Assembly (NCBI GenBank): GCA_009837885.1
Contig: VXSP01000031.1
Location: 62,001-126,000, forward strand
Length of the DNA stretch: 64,000 nt
Origin: Holophagales bacterium
Lineage (GTDB): Bacteria > Acidobacteriota > Thermoanaerobaculia > Multivoradales > Multivoraceae
Reading direction: 5' to 3'
Each line of letters starts with the position of its first letter. The first letter of the stretch is position 1. Positions 9,049 through 16,353 of this stretch are shown piece after piece. A program made the position numbers and the translations under genes. Under the pieces are notes generated by a model. That model saw only the letters and a program-made list of their open reading frames with translations. It was not told the DNA's origin and did not search any database.

Positions 9049-10226
9049 GCCACCTCGAACAGCCCCGCGGCGCCCATTCCGCCGCCGATGCACATCGTGA
9101 CGACCACGTTCTTCGCGCCCCGGCGCTTGCCCTCGATCAGCGCGTGGCCGACCATGCGCGCGCCGCTCATGCCGTAGGGATGGCCGATCGAGATCGCGCC
9201 GCCGTTCACGTTCAGCTTCTCGTTCGGAATGCCCAGCCGGTCGCGGCAGTAGATGACCTGGACCGCGAACGCCTCGTTCAGCTCCCACAGGTCGATGTCG
9301 TCCATCGTCAGGCCCTGGCGCTCCAGCAGCTTGGGGACGGCGAAGACCGGACCGATGCCCATCTCGTCCGGCTCGCAGCCGGCGACCGCCATCCCCTTGT
9401 AGATGCCGAGCGGCTCGAGGCCCCGCTGCTCCGCCAGCTTCGAGTCCATGACCACGCACGCGGACGCGCCGTCGGAAAGCTGGCTCGCGTTGCCGGCGGT
9501 GATCGTGCCGTTCTCGCGCACCGGCTTCAGCCCTGACAGACCCTCGATCGTCGTGCTCGGCCGGTTGCCCTCGTCCTGGCTGAGCTCGACCTCGCCGAAG
9601 CTGATGTCCCCGGTCGCCCTGTCGAGAATCATCTTCGTCGCGTTCATCGTGATGATCTCGTCGTCGAAGGCGCCTGTCTCCTGCCCGGCGGCGGTCCGCC
9701 GCTGACTCTGCAGGCCGTACTCGTCCTGCTGCTCACGGGTGACGTCGTAGCGCTTCGCCACGACTTCAGCGGTGTCGATCATCGGCAGGTGGAGATCCGG
9801 CTTGTTCTCCTTGATCCAGGGATCGGGAACACGGAAGTGGTTCATCTTGTCGTTCTGCACCAGGCTGATCGAGTCGATGCCGCCGGCGACCACGACCGGC
9901 GCCCCGTCGATCACGACCTGCTTGGCGGCGGTGGCGATCGCCATCAGGCCCGACGAGCACTGCCGGTCCACCGTCATTCCCGACACCTCGACCGGCAAGC
10001 CGGCCCGGATCGCGCACTGCCGGGCGACGTTGTTGCCCTGGGTGCCCTGCTGCATGGCGCAGCCCATGACGACGTCGTCGACCTCGCCTTTCTCGACGCC
10101 GGCGCGTTCGACTGCCGCTTCGATGGCCGCGGCACCCATGGTCGGCGACTCGAGGTTGTTGAAGGCGCCCCGATAGGCCTTGCCGATCGGCGTGCGGGCG
10201 GTGGAAATGATGACGGCGTCAGTCAT
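9045..10226 (-). CDS. Acetyl-CoA C-acyltransferase (thiolase)
   Basis: A 393-residue thiolase, full family length. The acyl-accepting cysteine is C90 in [10 protein letters not shown], the catalytic histidine is in GHPYGMSG, and the second cysteine is in CIGGGMG near the C-terminus. It catalyses thiolytic cleavage (or condensation) of 3-oxoacyl-CoA. The start ATG 10226 (MTDAVIIST) matches the family N-terminus and has GGGAG upstream. It lies downstream of the enoyl-CoA hydratase on the same strand, separated by a promoter-like region with a palindrome. It is coupled to the Tsx-like channel gene behind it. Confidence 0.92.
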   Translation of the reverse strand: MTDAVIISTARTPIGKAYRGAFNNLESPTMGAAAIEAAVERAGVEKGEVDDVVMGCAMQQGTQGNNVARQCAIRAGLPVEVSGMTVDRQCSSGLMAIATAAKQVVIDGAPVVVAGGIDSISLVQNDKMNHFRVPDPWIKENKPDLHLPMIDTAEVVAKRYDVTREQQDEYGLQSQRRTAAGQETGAFDDEIITMNATKMILDRATGDISFGEVELSQDEGNRPSTTIEGLSGLKPVRENGTITAGNASQLSDGASACVVMDSKLAEQRGLEPLGIYKGMAVAGCEPDEMGIGPVFAVPKLLERQGLTMDDIDLWELNEAFAVQVIYCRDRLGIPNEKLNVNGGAISIGHPYGMSGARMVGHALIEGKRRGAKNVVVTMCIGGGMGAAGLFEVA

Positions 10227-10283
10227 GGAAAGGCTCCCTGGCTTGGATGGTTGCTGTGGTGTCGGGTTCCGTTGGCTGCGGGA

Positions 10284-10308
10284 GATTATCACCTACCGTC
10301 CGGTCGGT
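10284..10308 (-). promoter_or_regulatory. Candidate thiolase promoter and palindromic operator
   Basis: Reading toward the thiolase, the near-palindrome ACCGACCGGACGGT (10308-10295, six of seven base pairs symmetrical) is followed after a short gap by GATAAT (the complement of 10284-10290 is GATAATC), a good -10 hexamer. The palindrome would cover the -35 region, a repressor-type placement like that of TetR regulators of fatty-acid degradation. It ends close to the hydratase stop codon. No regulator gene is adjacent. Confidence 0.45.
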
Positions 10309-10311
10309 CGG

Positions 10312-11163
10312 TCACTCCTCCAGCCAGGCGTTGAAGGACGGCTTCCGCTTCCCACGGAACGCCGCCACGCCCTCGCGGGAGTCCGGGTGATGGTCGGCCA
10401 TCGGGGTCCGGGCGGCGATGTCCTCGAGCGACTGCTCCCAGGTCTGATCGGCGGCGTTGTAGAGGCTGCGCTTGAGCAGCCGCATCGCCACCTGCGGCCC
10501 GTTGGCGAGCTCCTGAGCGAGATCCATGGCGCGCGGCATCAGCGCGTCCGGTTCCACGACCTCGTGGACGAGCCGTAGTTCAAGCGCCTCCGCCGCACCC
10601 ACGAGCCTGCTGCGCATGAGGAAGTCCATCGTCTTCGGTAGCCCCATCATCTGCAGCAGCAGGTAGTGGCCGCCCTCGTCCGGCAGAAGCCCGAAGCGGA
10701 GCGTGCCGCTGCCCATTCGCGCCGCGCTCGAGGCGATTCGGAAGTCGCAACTCAGCGCCAGCGAGAAGCCGGTCTGGACCGCTACGCCGTTCATCGCCGC
10801 GATCGTCAGCTTGTCCATGCCGCGGATCGCCGTGTTGATCGGCTGGGAGATCTTGCGCAGCCCGTTGATCGTGCCGAGCACGTTGTCGTGGCCACGGTGA
10901 ATGTCCGGCACCAGCGCTTCGCCGCGCCGGCCCTTGTCCTGGCCGCTGATGTCGTCGCCGGCGGAAAACGCCCTGCCGCTGCCGGCAAAGAGGACGACCC
11001 GGACCGGGTCCTCCATCGCGGCCTGGGTCAGCGTCTCCAGCAGATCCCGCTTCATCGGAGCGTCCATGCCGTTGAGACGGTCCGGCCGGTTGAAGGTGAT
11101 GACCAGGATCCCCGGATCCTCCATGGACACCTCGAAGCCCCTGAACTCGCCCGTCTGGATCAT
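10312..11163 (-). CDS. Enoyl-CoA hydratase/isomerase family protein
   Basis: A 283-residue crotonase-fold protein. The oxyanion-hole segment AFSAGDDISG and the second segment MNGVAVQTGFSLALSCDFRIASSAARMG, with the LLPDEGGHYLLLQMMG block, are standard. The usual catalytic glutamates are not both obvious (Q and D occupy nearby positions), so hydratase, isomerase and hydrolase activities all remain possible. Start ATG 11163 (MIQTGEFRGF) has GGAAGGAG about 7 bases ahead. It is the upstream member of a beta-oxidation cluster with the thiolase. Confidence 0.88.
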   Translation of the reverse strand: MIQTGEFRGFEVSMEDPGILVITFNRPDRLNGMDAPMKRDLLETLTQAAMEDPVRVVLFAGSGRAFSAGDDISGQDKGRRGEALVPDIHRGHDNVLGTINGLRKISQPINTAIRGMDKLTIAAMNGVAVQTGFSLALSCDFRIASSAARMGSGTLRFGLLPDEGGHYLLLQMMGLPKTMDFLMRSRLVGAAEALELRLVHEVVEPDALMPRAMDLAQELANGPQVAMRLLKRSLYNAADQTWEQSLEDIAARTPMADHHPDSREGVAAFRGKRKPSFNAWLEE

Positions 11164-11299
11164 GCCTGCCGCTCCTTCCTGGGTGGTCGTTGTTCGCTGA
11201 CGGCCGGTGATTGTGGCACAGCGCTGTGCTACGTTGCGCCCACCTTCAACACGCAATTCGCGGAGCCCTTCCAGCTCTGAGACGGGAGACACATCAAGG

Positions 11300-11674
11300 A
11301 TGAAACGGTTCATCATCGGCCTGTCGGCCTGCATCCTCGTTGCCTGCCTTGCGCAGGCGGGCCTGTACGCATCCGGCACTATCGCCGCCGGCAAGGGCAT
11401 CAACCCGCGGGACGCCTACACGATGGGCAAGGCACTCACGTTCCAGAAGCTCGTCTGTCCCTCCTGTCCCCTGCAGAAGCGCGACCTCGACCGTGACCGC
11501 GCTCTCAGCCTGAAGAACAGCCTGGAGGCTCGCGACGAGGCCGACAAGCCGGGCACCGACGACGACGAGCACATCAACGTGCTCTGCCCCGGGGCCGGCG
11601 AAGCCGCGTGCGCGGAAGCACCGGACGAGCAGGAACTCGTTCATTTCTACCTGACCCGCCGCTACAAGCTGTAG
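11300..11674 (+). CDS. Small exported Cys-containing protein of unknown function
   Basis: A 124-residue protein I do not recognise. The N-terminus MKRFIIGLSACILVACLAQA is a signal sequence. LVAC16 would fit a lipobox, though cleavage after AQA is also possible. The mature part has CPSCPLQKRDLDRDRA, an acidic stretch (DEADKPGTDDDEH) and two further Cys in VLCPGAGEAAC. Paired cysteines suggest disulfides or metal binding. It ends 13 bases before a beta-barrel protein on the same strand, and the two probably form an operon and act together in the envelope. Confidence 0.6.
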   Translation: MKRFIIGLSACILVACLAQAGLYASGTIAAGKGINPRDAYTMGKALTFQKLVCPSCPLQKRDLDRDRALSLKNSLEARDEADKPGTDDDEHINVLCPGAGEAACAEAPDEQELVHFYLTRRYKL

Positions 11675-11687
11675 CCCGGAGATGACG

Positions 11688-12590
11688 ATGAACAGACGTT
11701 CCCCGCGTCCGCTCCTTCTGACGGCGGTTGCCGTCCTCGTCTTCGCGGCGCCGCCCCTGGTCGCCGAAGGCTCCCCCTGGCTGCCGGCACCCGGATCGGG
11801 CACGGTCACCTTCTCCTATGTCTCCCAGGAGGCGACCGACTACGAGCGCTCCGAGCGGTGGCGAAGCATGGCCGGCGCCGACTCGACGACCATCCAGCTC
11901 GCCGGCACGCTCGGCCTCGACACCGTCTGGGTCAACGGGACGTACGGCATATCCGACGCCCTCGCGCTCGACTTCCAGATCGGCACGTCGGACAGCCAGT
12001 ACCCTGGAGGCGGCCCCAAGCACCCGAACAAGGACGACCTGAGCGGGCTCCAGGACGCGAGAGCCGGCCTGACCTGGCGGTTCCGGGACGAGGTCGTGAC
12101 TTCGGGCCCGAGCATGGCGCTGCGGTTCGGCGCCATCCTCGCGGGCGACTACGACACCGGCTACATCAATTCACTGGGCGACGGCGGCAACGGCGCCGAA
12201 GTCTCCCTGCTGATCGGCAAGTACGTCGGTGAGCGGGGCGTCCTGTCCGCCGAGGTCGGCTACCGCTACCGCACCGACGACATTCCGGAGGACATCATCC
12301 TGAATCTCTCGGCCGGCGTTCTGGTCGGAGAACGAGTCGGCTTGAGCGTCGGCTACCGGATGACCGACGGCGGTTCGGGGCTCGACATCGGCGTTCCGCC
12401 CTTCTCACCGGCCCGCTTCCCGGAGCTTCAGGAAGACATCGACCTTCTCTACGGCACGGTGAACATCGGCCTCACGGGCAGTACGAGCCTGGCGTTGACC
12501 TATGGCGACGTCATCGGCGGCCGCAACACACCGAACTCCGAGGTCCTCGGCCTCAGCGTCGGCTTCACCTTCGGCGGCGGCGGGTTCTGA
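11688..12590 (+). CDS. Putative outer membrane beta-barrel protein
   Basis: About 300 residues. A signal peptide (LLLTAVAVLVFAAPPLVAEG) is followed by alternating beta-strands rich in Gly and aromatics (VTFSYVSQEATDY, ALDFQIGTSD, AGLTWRFRDE, EVGYRYRTDD, LSVGYRMTDG) and a C-terminal LSVGFTFGGGGF. This matches transporter- or porin-like barrels. ATG 11688 is preferred over 11682 because GGAG at 11678-11681 abuts the first ATG but is 6 bases from the second. No specific substrate can be named. Partner of the small Cys protein upstream. Confidence 0.7.
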   Translation: MNRRSPRPLLLTAVAVLVFAAPPLVAEGSPWLPAPGSGTVTFSYVSQEATDYERSERWRSMAGADSTTIQLAGTLGLDTVWVNGTYGISDALALDFQIGTSDSQYPGGGPKHPNKDDLSGLQDARAGLTWRFRDEVVTSGPSMALRFGAILAGDYDTGYINSLGDGGNGAEVSLLIGKYVGERGVLSAEVGYRYRTDDIPEDIILNLSAGVLVGERVGLSVGYRMTDGGSGLDIGVPPFSPARFPELQEDIDLLYGTVNIGLTGSTSLALTYGDVIGGRNTPNSEVLGLSVGFTFGGGGF

Positions 12591-12610
12591 CTCCAGCGCC
12601 CGTCACCTAG

Positions 12611-13432
12611 CTAGGGCTCGTTCAGGCTCCAGTCGTACTCGTAGTCGATCGAACCCGCGAAGGCCTCGAGACGCGCGGCGAGTTCTTCGTCGGCGTAGTC
12701 GATGAGGTGCGCGACGACGGACTCCTCGGTGTTGCCGAAGTCCTCGGTGTACCAGTCGTAGATGCTCGAGATGACGATGAAGTCCTCGTCGACGAAGTCG
12801 ACGCCGCGCGGGTTGTTCACGTAGTCGTGTGCGCCCTGCTCGAGCAGCTCCTCCGTGTTGGCGGCGGTGAAGGCCGTCGCCAACAGATGGGGACAGCCGT
12901 ACGCCGCGCAGTTCACCGCGTAGTGGATCCGTTTGTCCCGCCAGAGCGGACGCAGGATGCCGTGCTCGATGTCGTCCAGGCTCAGATCCCGGCCGTTCAC
13001 CTGCGCGTGCGGGTCCTGCCACGGGCCGGTGTTCGGAACGACGCCCTCGTGAATCTCCTTGATCGAATCCACCGGGTACTCGGAAAGCACCACCTGGACC
13101 GTGAGCGCGTTGTAGAGGTTGATCCAGTACGCCATCTGTTCGGCTCGGGAGTAGGCCAACGGATCGAGCCCCTGCAGGTAGTCGAGGTAGTCGCCCAGCT
13201 TCGCCGTGTCCGCGGCACTGGCCGAGATCGTCGCGTAGTCGAACAGGTTGACTCCCGTGTCGTCGGTGCCGACGTAGGCGTCGAGGATCTCCTGCCAGGG
13301 ACGGTGATCGAGCGTCTCGGTACTCGCTTCGTCACTGACGTCCCACCCCGCGATCTCCCTCGACTCCGGAGCTCCACAGGCCAACACGATCGCCATCGCG
13401 GCCGCGACACCAATCAACTTGCGATTCGTCAT
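12611..13432 (-). CDS. DUF547-domain lipoprotein
   Basis: A 273-residue protein with a lipoprotein signal (IVLACG, lipid-attachment Cys19) and a DUF547 domain: FDYATISAS, AYWINLYNALTVQVVLSEYPVDSI, LSLDDIEHGILRP, IHYAVNCAAYGCPHL. The conserved NLYNA and CxxxGCP motifs hint at a cysteine/histidine hydrolase-like site, but family function is not established. Its ATG overlaps the stop of the glycosyltransferase (ATGA), and it ends the five-gene minus-strand operon. It converges on the barrel gene with only 20 bases between them. Confidence 0.85.
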   Translation of the reverse strand: MTNRKLIGVAAAMAIVLACGAPESREIAGWDVSDEASTETLDHRPWQEILDAYVGTDDTGVNLFDYATISASAADTAKLGDYLDYLQGLDPLAYSRAEQMAYWINLYNALTVQVVLSEYPVDSIKEIHEGVVPNTGPWQDPHAQVNGRDLSLDDIEHGILRPLWRDKRIHYAVNCAAYGCPHLLATAFTAANTEELLEQGAHDYVNNPRGVDFVDEDFIVISSIYDWYTEDFGNTEESVVAHLIDYADEELAARLEAFAGSIDYEYDWSLNEP

Positions 13433-14724
13433 TCCGTTTCCTTTCGCATCCCTCTACGGCGATTCACCATCACATCGATCGCGAGCGCCAGCCCGATCAG
13501 ACCGAACTCCAGCCCCCGGCCCCAGACCGGCTGCTCGTAAGGTTGCAACGTGTAGTCGGGCAGGTTGAGCCCGGTGATGTAGCTGAACAGGACCGCCACC
13601 GATGCCGTCCACGCCCAGAGGCTCGGAAAGACTACCGCGAAGGGCAGCAGCCAGAGCAGGTACCACGGGTTGATCACCGGCGACAACACCAGCAGAACGC
13701 CGAACAGCACATCGCCGCGCGGGATTCCGCGTTCCTCGCCGCGGGCGTAGCGAAGGCAGTACAAGCCCCAGAAGGCGGCGAACAGCAGCCCGACGACCAG
13801 CCGCGCCGCGGACGGCGCAACCACCGTCTTGAACAACGCGAACACCGCCGAGTTGAACTCCCAGTCGCGCGCGAAGGTCAGGAGCGACACGAGATCGGTG
13901 CCGCCGGCGACGATGAACGGCAGGTACACCGCCGCCACGGTGCCGACAAACAGCGCCCAGTGCTTGGGCCGCGCACCGACCAGAACCAGGGGCACCAGTA
14001 CCAGGGCGAACGTCTTCGTCGCCACGGCCAGCCCGAGCAGCGCGGCGGCAAACCCCAATCGGCGGTCGCGCGCGAGCACGATCGCGGCCAGCAGCAGGCA
14101 GACGCCGACACCGTCCGGATGCGCAGTGAAGGCGATCTCCTTGACCACCAGCGGACACCATGCGTAGAGCAGCACGTTCCGTGCGGGCGCCAGACGGAGC
14201 AGGAGAAGGACGACTGCCAGATCGACAGCAATCAGGAACGCCTGTAGCACGGCAACACTCGCCGGCTTGATCCAGTACGCGACGAGGAAGACGAACTGCG
14301 TGACCGGCGCATAAATCGTCGGCAGCTCCGGGTAGTTGAGGCCGTCCAGCACGCCCTGGAAAAGCACGGGCACCGCTGGGTCGACGAAGAACTCCTCCGG
14401 CGCTGCGCCGTACGGCGTTCCCGCGGTGGCGAACCGGAATCCGTCCCAGAGGTAGCGGTAGAAGTCGTCCTCGTAGAACGGCCCGCCGACGAGCCCCACG
14501 AGGCGGAAGACGACCGCCCAGGCCAGCAGGCGGCGAACCGGGAGCGGTTCGCCGGTCCTCAGGAAGCGGTAGAACAGACCGAAGACCGGAAGTCCGGTCC
14601 AGGCGACGAGAAAGAAGAACCAGCCGAGTTCGGGTTCGCCCGGCTGGCGCGCCAGCAGCGCGAGGCCCGCGTAGCCCAGGGCGCACCAGAGACCAACCCC
14701 GTCTACGAATCTTCTAGAGGCCAA
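13429..14724 (-). CDS. Polytopic membrane glycosyltransferase (GT87/mannosyltransferase-like)
   Basis: A 431-residue integral membrane protein with about ten hydrophobic helices. The first periplasmic loop holds the acidic motif FYEDDFYRYLWDGFRFATAG, as in polyprenyl-phosphate-sugar dependent GT-C enzymes (DUF2029/GT87, PIG-M-like). It would transfer a hexose from a lipid carrier on the outer face of the inner membrane. The TTG start at 14724 overlaps the BtuF-like gene by 11 bases and is inferred. No lipid or glycan acceptor gene is adjacent. Confidence 0.75.
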   Translation of the reverse strand: MASRRFVDGVGLWCALGYAGLALLARQPGEPELGWFFFLVAWTGLPVFGLFYRFLRTGEPLPVRRLLAWAVVFRLVGLVGGPFYEDDFYRYLWDGFRFATAGTPYGAAPEEFFVDPAVPVLFQGVLDGLNYPELPTIYAPVTQFVFLVAYWIKPASVAVLQAFLIAVDLAVVLLLLRLAPARNVLLYAWCPLVVKEIAFTAHPDGVGVCLLLAAIVLARDRRLGFAAALLGLAVATKTFALVLVPLVLVGARPKHWALFVGTVAAVYLPFIVAGGTDLVSLLTFARDWEFNSAVFALFKTVVAPSAARLVVGLLFAAFWGLYCLRYARGEERGIPRGDVLFGVLLVLSPVINPWYLLWLLPFAVVFPSLWAWTASVAVLFSYITGLNLPDYTLQPYEQPVWGRGLEFGLIGLALAIDVMVNRRRGMRKETE

Positions 14725-15643
14725 CCCACTCCGTCCAGCCGGATCCGCGATGGCCGAAGTCGAAGACCCCCGGGTGCAGCAGCTCGCCCAGGATCTCCGC
14801 CGACTCGACTACCCGCGGCCCCGGCCGGTTGAAGTACTGGTTGCCGTCGGTCAGGAAGACGCGGCCGTTACGCACGGCGGAGAGCTCGGACCAGCCCGGC
14901 TGGGCGGCCAGCGGCGGCATCTCGGCCGCGGTACGCGGGATATCGAAGCCGCAGGGCATGACCGCGATGACATCGGGATCGGCCTCGATCACCCGCTCGA
15001 ACTCGAAGTAGCCCGAGTGCTTTCCGGCCTCGCCGAGCATCACCTTGCCTCCGGCGATCTCCACGAGCTCCGGCACCCAGTTCTCGGCGTTCATCAACGG
15101 GTCGATCCACTCGATGCAGGCGATCACGGGGCGTTCAGGAAGCCGGCCCGCGCGCCCGCGGATGGCGTCGAGGCGTCCGGTCAACTCCGCCGTCAACTGC
15201 TGTGCCCGGTCAGGTCGCCCCAGCGCCTCGGCAACCCTGCCGATGTCGTCGAACACGTCACCGAGAGCCATCGGCTCCAGCGACACGATGCGTGGCTCGG
15301 ACGACACGAGCTCGCAGACCGCCTGCTCCACGTCCTTCAGGCTGACCGCGCACACCTCGCACTGGGTCTGGGTCACGATCACGGTCGGCGCCAGTTCGTC
15401 CAGAAGACCTGCGTCGACCCGGTAGACGGACAGGGCGTCCGCCACGATCGCGCGCACCTGGTCGTCGATCGCTCGGCTCGATCCGTCGACGTCGACCTTC
15501 GACGAGGAGCACACCGGCAGCCTCTCCACCGACCGTGGGTAATCGCACTCGTGCGACCGGCCGACCATGCAGTCCTCGAAGCCGAGGGCGCAGACGATCT
15601 CCGTCGCGCTGGCGATCAGCGAGACGATGCGGGGCTCGGTCAT
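14714..15643 (-). CDS. btuF: BtuF-like cobalamin-binding protein without signal peptide
   Basis: A 309-residue class III periplasmic-binding-protein fold: RIVSLIASATEIVCALGF and VGRSHECDYP at the N-terminus, TQTQCEVCAVSL in the middle, NQYFNRPGPRVVESAEIL at the end. This is the bacterial BtuF-related group annotated as cobalamin or Fe-siderophore binding. No signal peptide is visible, so it may be cytosolic. It overlaps the DUF71 ATPase by ATGA. Comparative genomics of DUF71/COG2102 has proposed a B12-salvage role for the subgroup found beside BtuF-like proteins, and this pair fits it. Confidence 0.75.
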   Translation of the reverse strand: MTEPRIVSLIASATEIVCALGFEDCMVGRSHECDYPRSVERLPVCSSSKVDVDGSSRAIDDQVRAIVADALSVYRVDAGLLDELAPTVIVTQTQCEVCAVSLKDVEQAVCELVSSEPRIVSLEPMALGDVFDDIGRVAEALGRPDRAQQLTAELTGRLDAIRGRAGRLPERPVIACIEWIDPLMNAENWVPELVEIAGGKVMLGEAGKHSGYFEFERVIEADPDVIAVMPCGFDIPRTAAEMPPLAAQPGWSELSAVRNGRVFLTDGNQYFNRPGPRVVESAEILGELLHPGVFDFGHRGSGWTEWVGL

Positions 15644-16338
15644 CCCGTGGCCGCCTCCGCGGAAACCGGGGAGCCCGCTGGCAGAAGGTCACAGAAGCCA
15701 AAGCCATCCCGCTCCGTGACCCCGCCGCTCTCGACTTCAATCGAGCGGTCGAAGATCGGGCCGTCGAACACGAAGGTATGAAACTCGCCGCGCTCGCCGC
15801 ACGGGTCGACTCCGGCCGGAAGGTCAGCGAGGAAGGTGTCGTCGAAGGCGCGTCCGGCGAAGGAGACGGGCAGCACCGCCGGGTTGACGCAGACGGTCAC
15901 GGCCCGAAAGCCGTCACGGATGAAGGTCCGAGCCAGTTCGTCCGTGGGCGTGTGCCAGATCGGGAACTCGCACTCGAGGCCCGCTTCCGCGAGCTGGCGG
16001 ACGCGGTACTCACGGAGATCCTCGAGGAACAGGTCCCCGAAGCCGACGCGGCTGATTCCCCCTTCGCGGAGCTTCGCGAACGCCTTTCCCATCTCCCGCT
16101 CGTACACGACGTTCGACGGCTCGGGCGGCACGACGACCTCAGTCAGCGGAAGGCCGATCGAGTCCGCCTGCTCCCGCAACAACACACGGCGGACGCCGTG
16201 CATGCTGACCCGGTCGAAGGCGTCGGTCACCGTGGTGACCAGTTCCACCACCTTGAAACGGCCCTGCCGGCGCAGTTCCTGGAGAGCGAAGCAACTGTCC
16301 TTGCCGCCGCTGAAGCAGAGTGCGATCGGTTCCGGCAT
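15640..16338 (-). CDS. DUF71/COG2102 ATP pyrophosphatase (diphthine-ammonia ligase family, B12-linked subgroup)
   Basis: A 232-residue PP-loop ATPase. The N-terminus ALCFSGGKDSCFALQEL is the nucleotide loop, and GFGDLFLEDLREYR and the late VNPAVLPVSFAGRAFD are family blocks. Archaeal and eukaryotic members amidate diphthine, but bacteria lack diphthamide, so a different substrate is expected. Coupling to the BtuF-like gene by ATGA supports the published prediction of a cobalamin-salvage amidation. It starts 15 bases after the RND exporter gene. Confidence 0.78.
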   Translation of the reverse strand: MPEPIALCFSGGKDSCFALQELRRQGRFKVVELVTTVTDAFDRVSMHGVRRVLLREQADSIGLPLTEVVVPPEPSNVVYEREMGKAFAKLREGGISRVGFGDLFLEDLREYRVRQLAEAGLECEFPIWHTPTDELARTFIRDGFRAVTVCVNPAVLPVSFAGRAFDDTFLADLPAGVDPCGERGEFHTFVFDGPIFDRSIEVESGGVTERDGFGFCDLLPAGSPVSAEAATG

Positions 16339-16353
16339 GGCGAGCCCGGCAGC

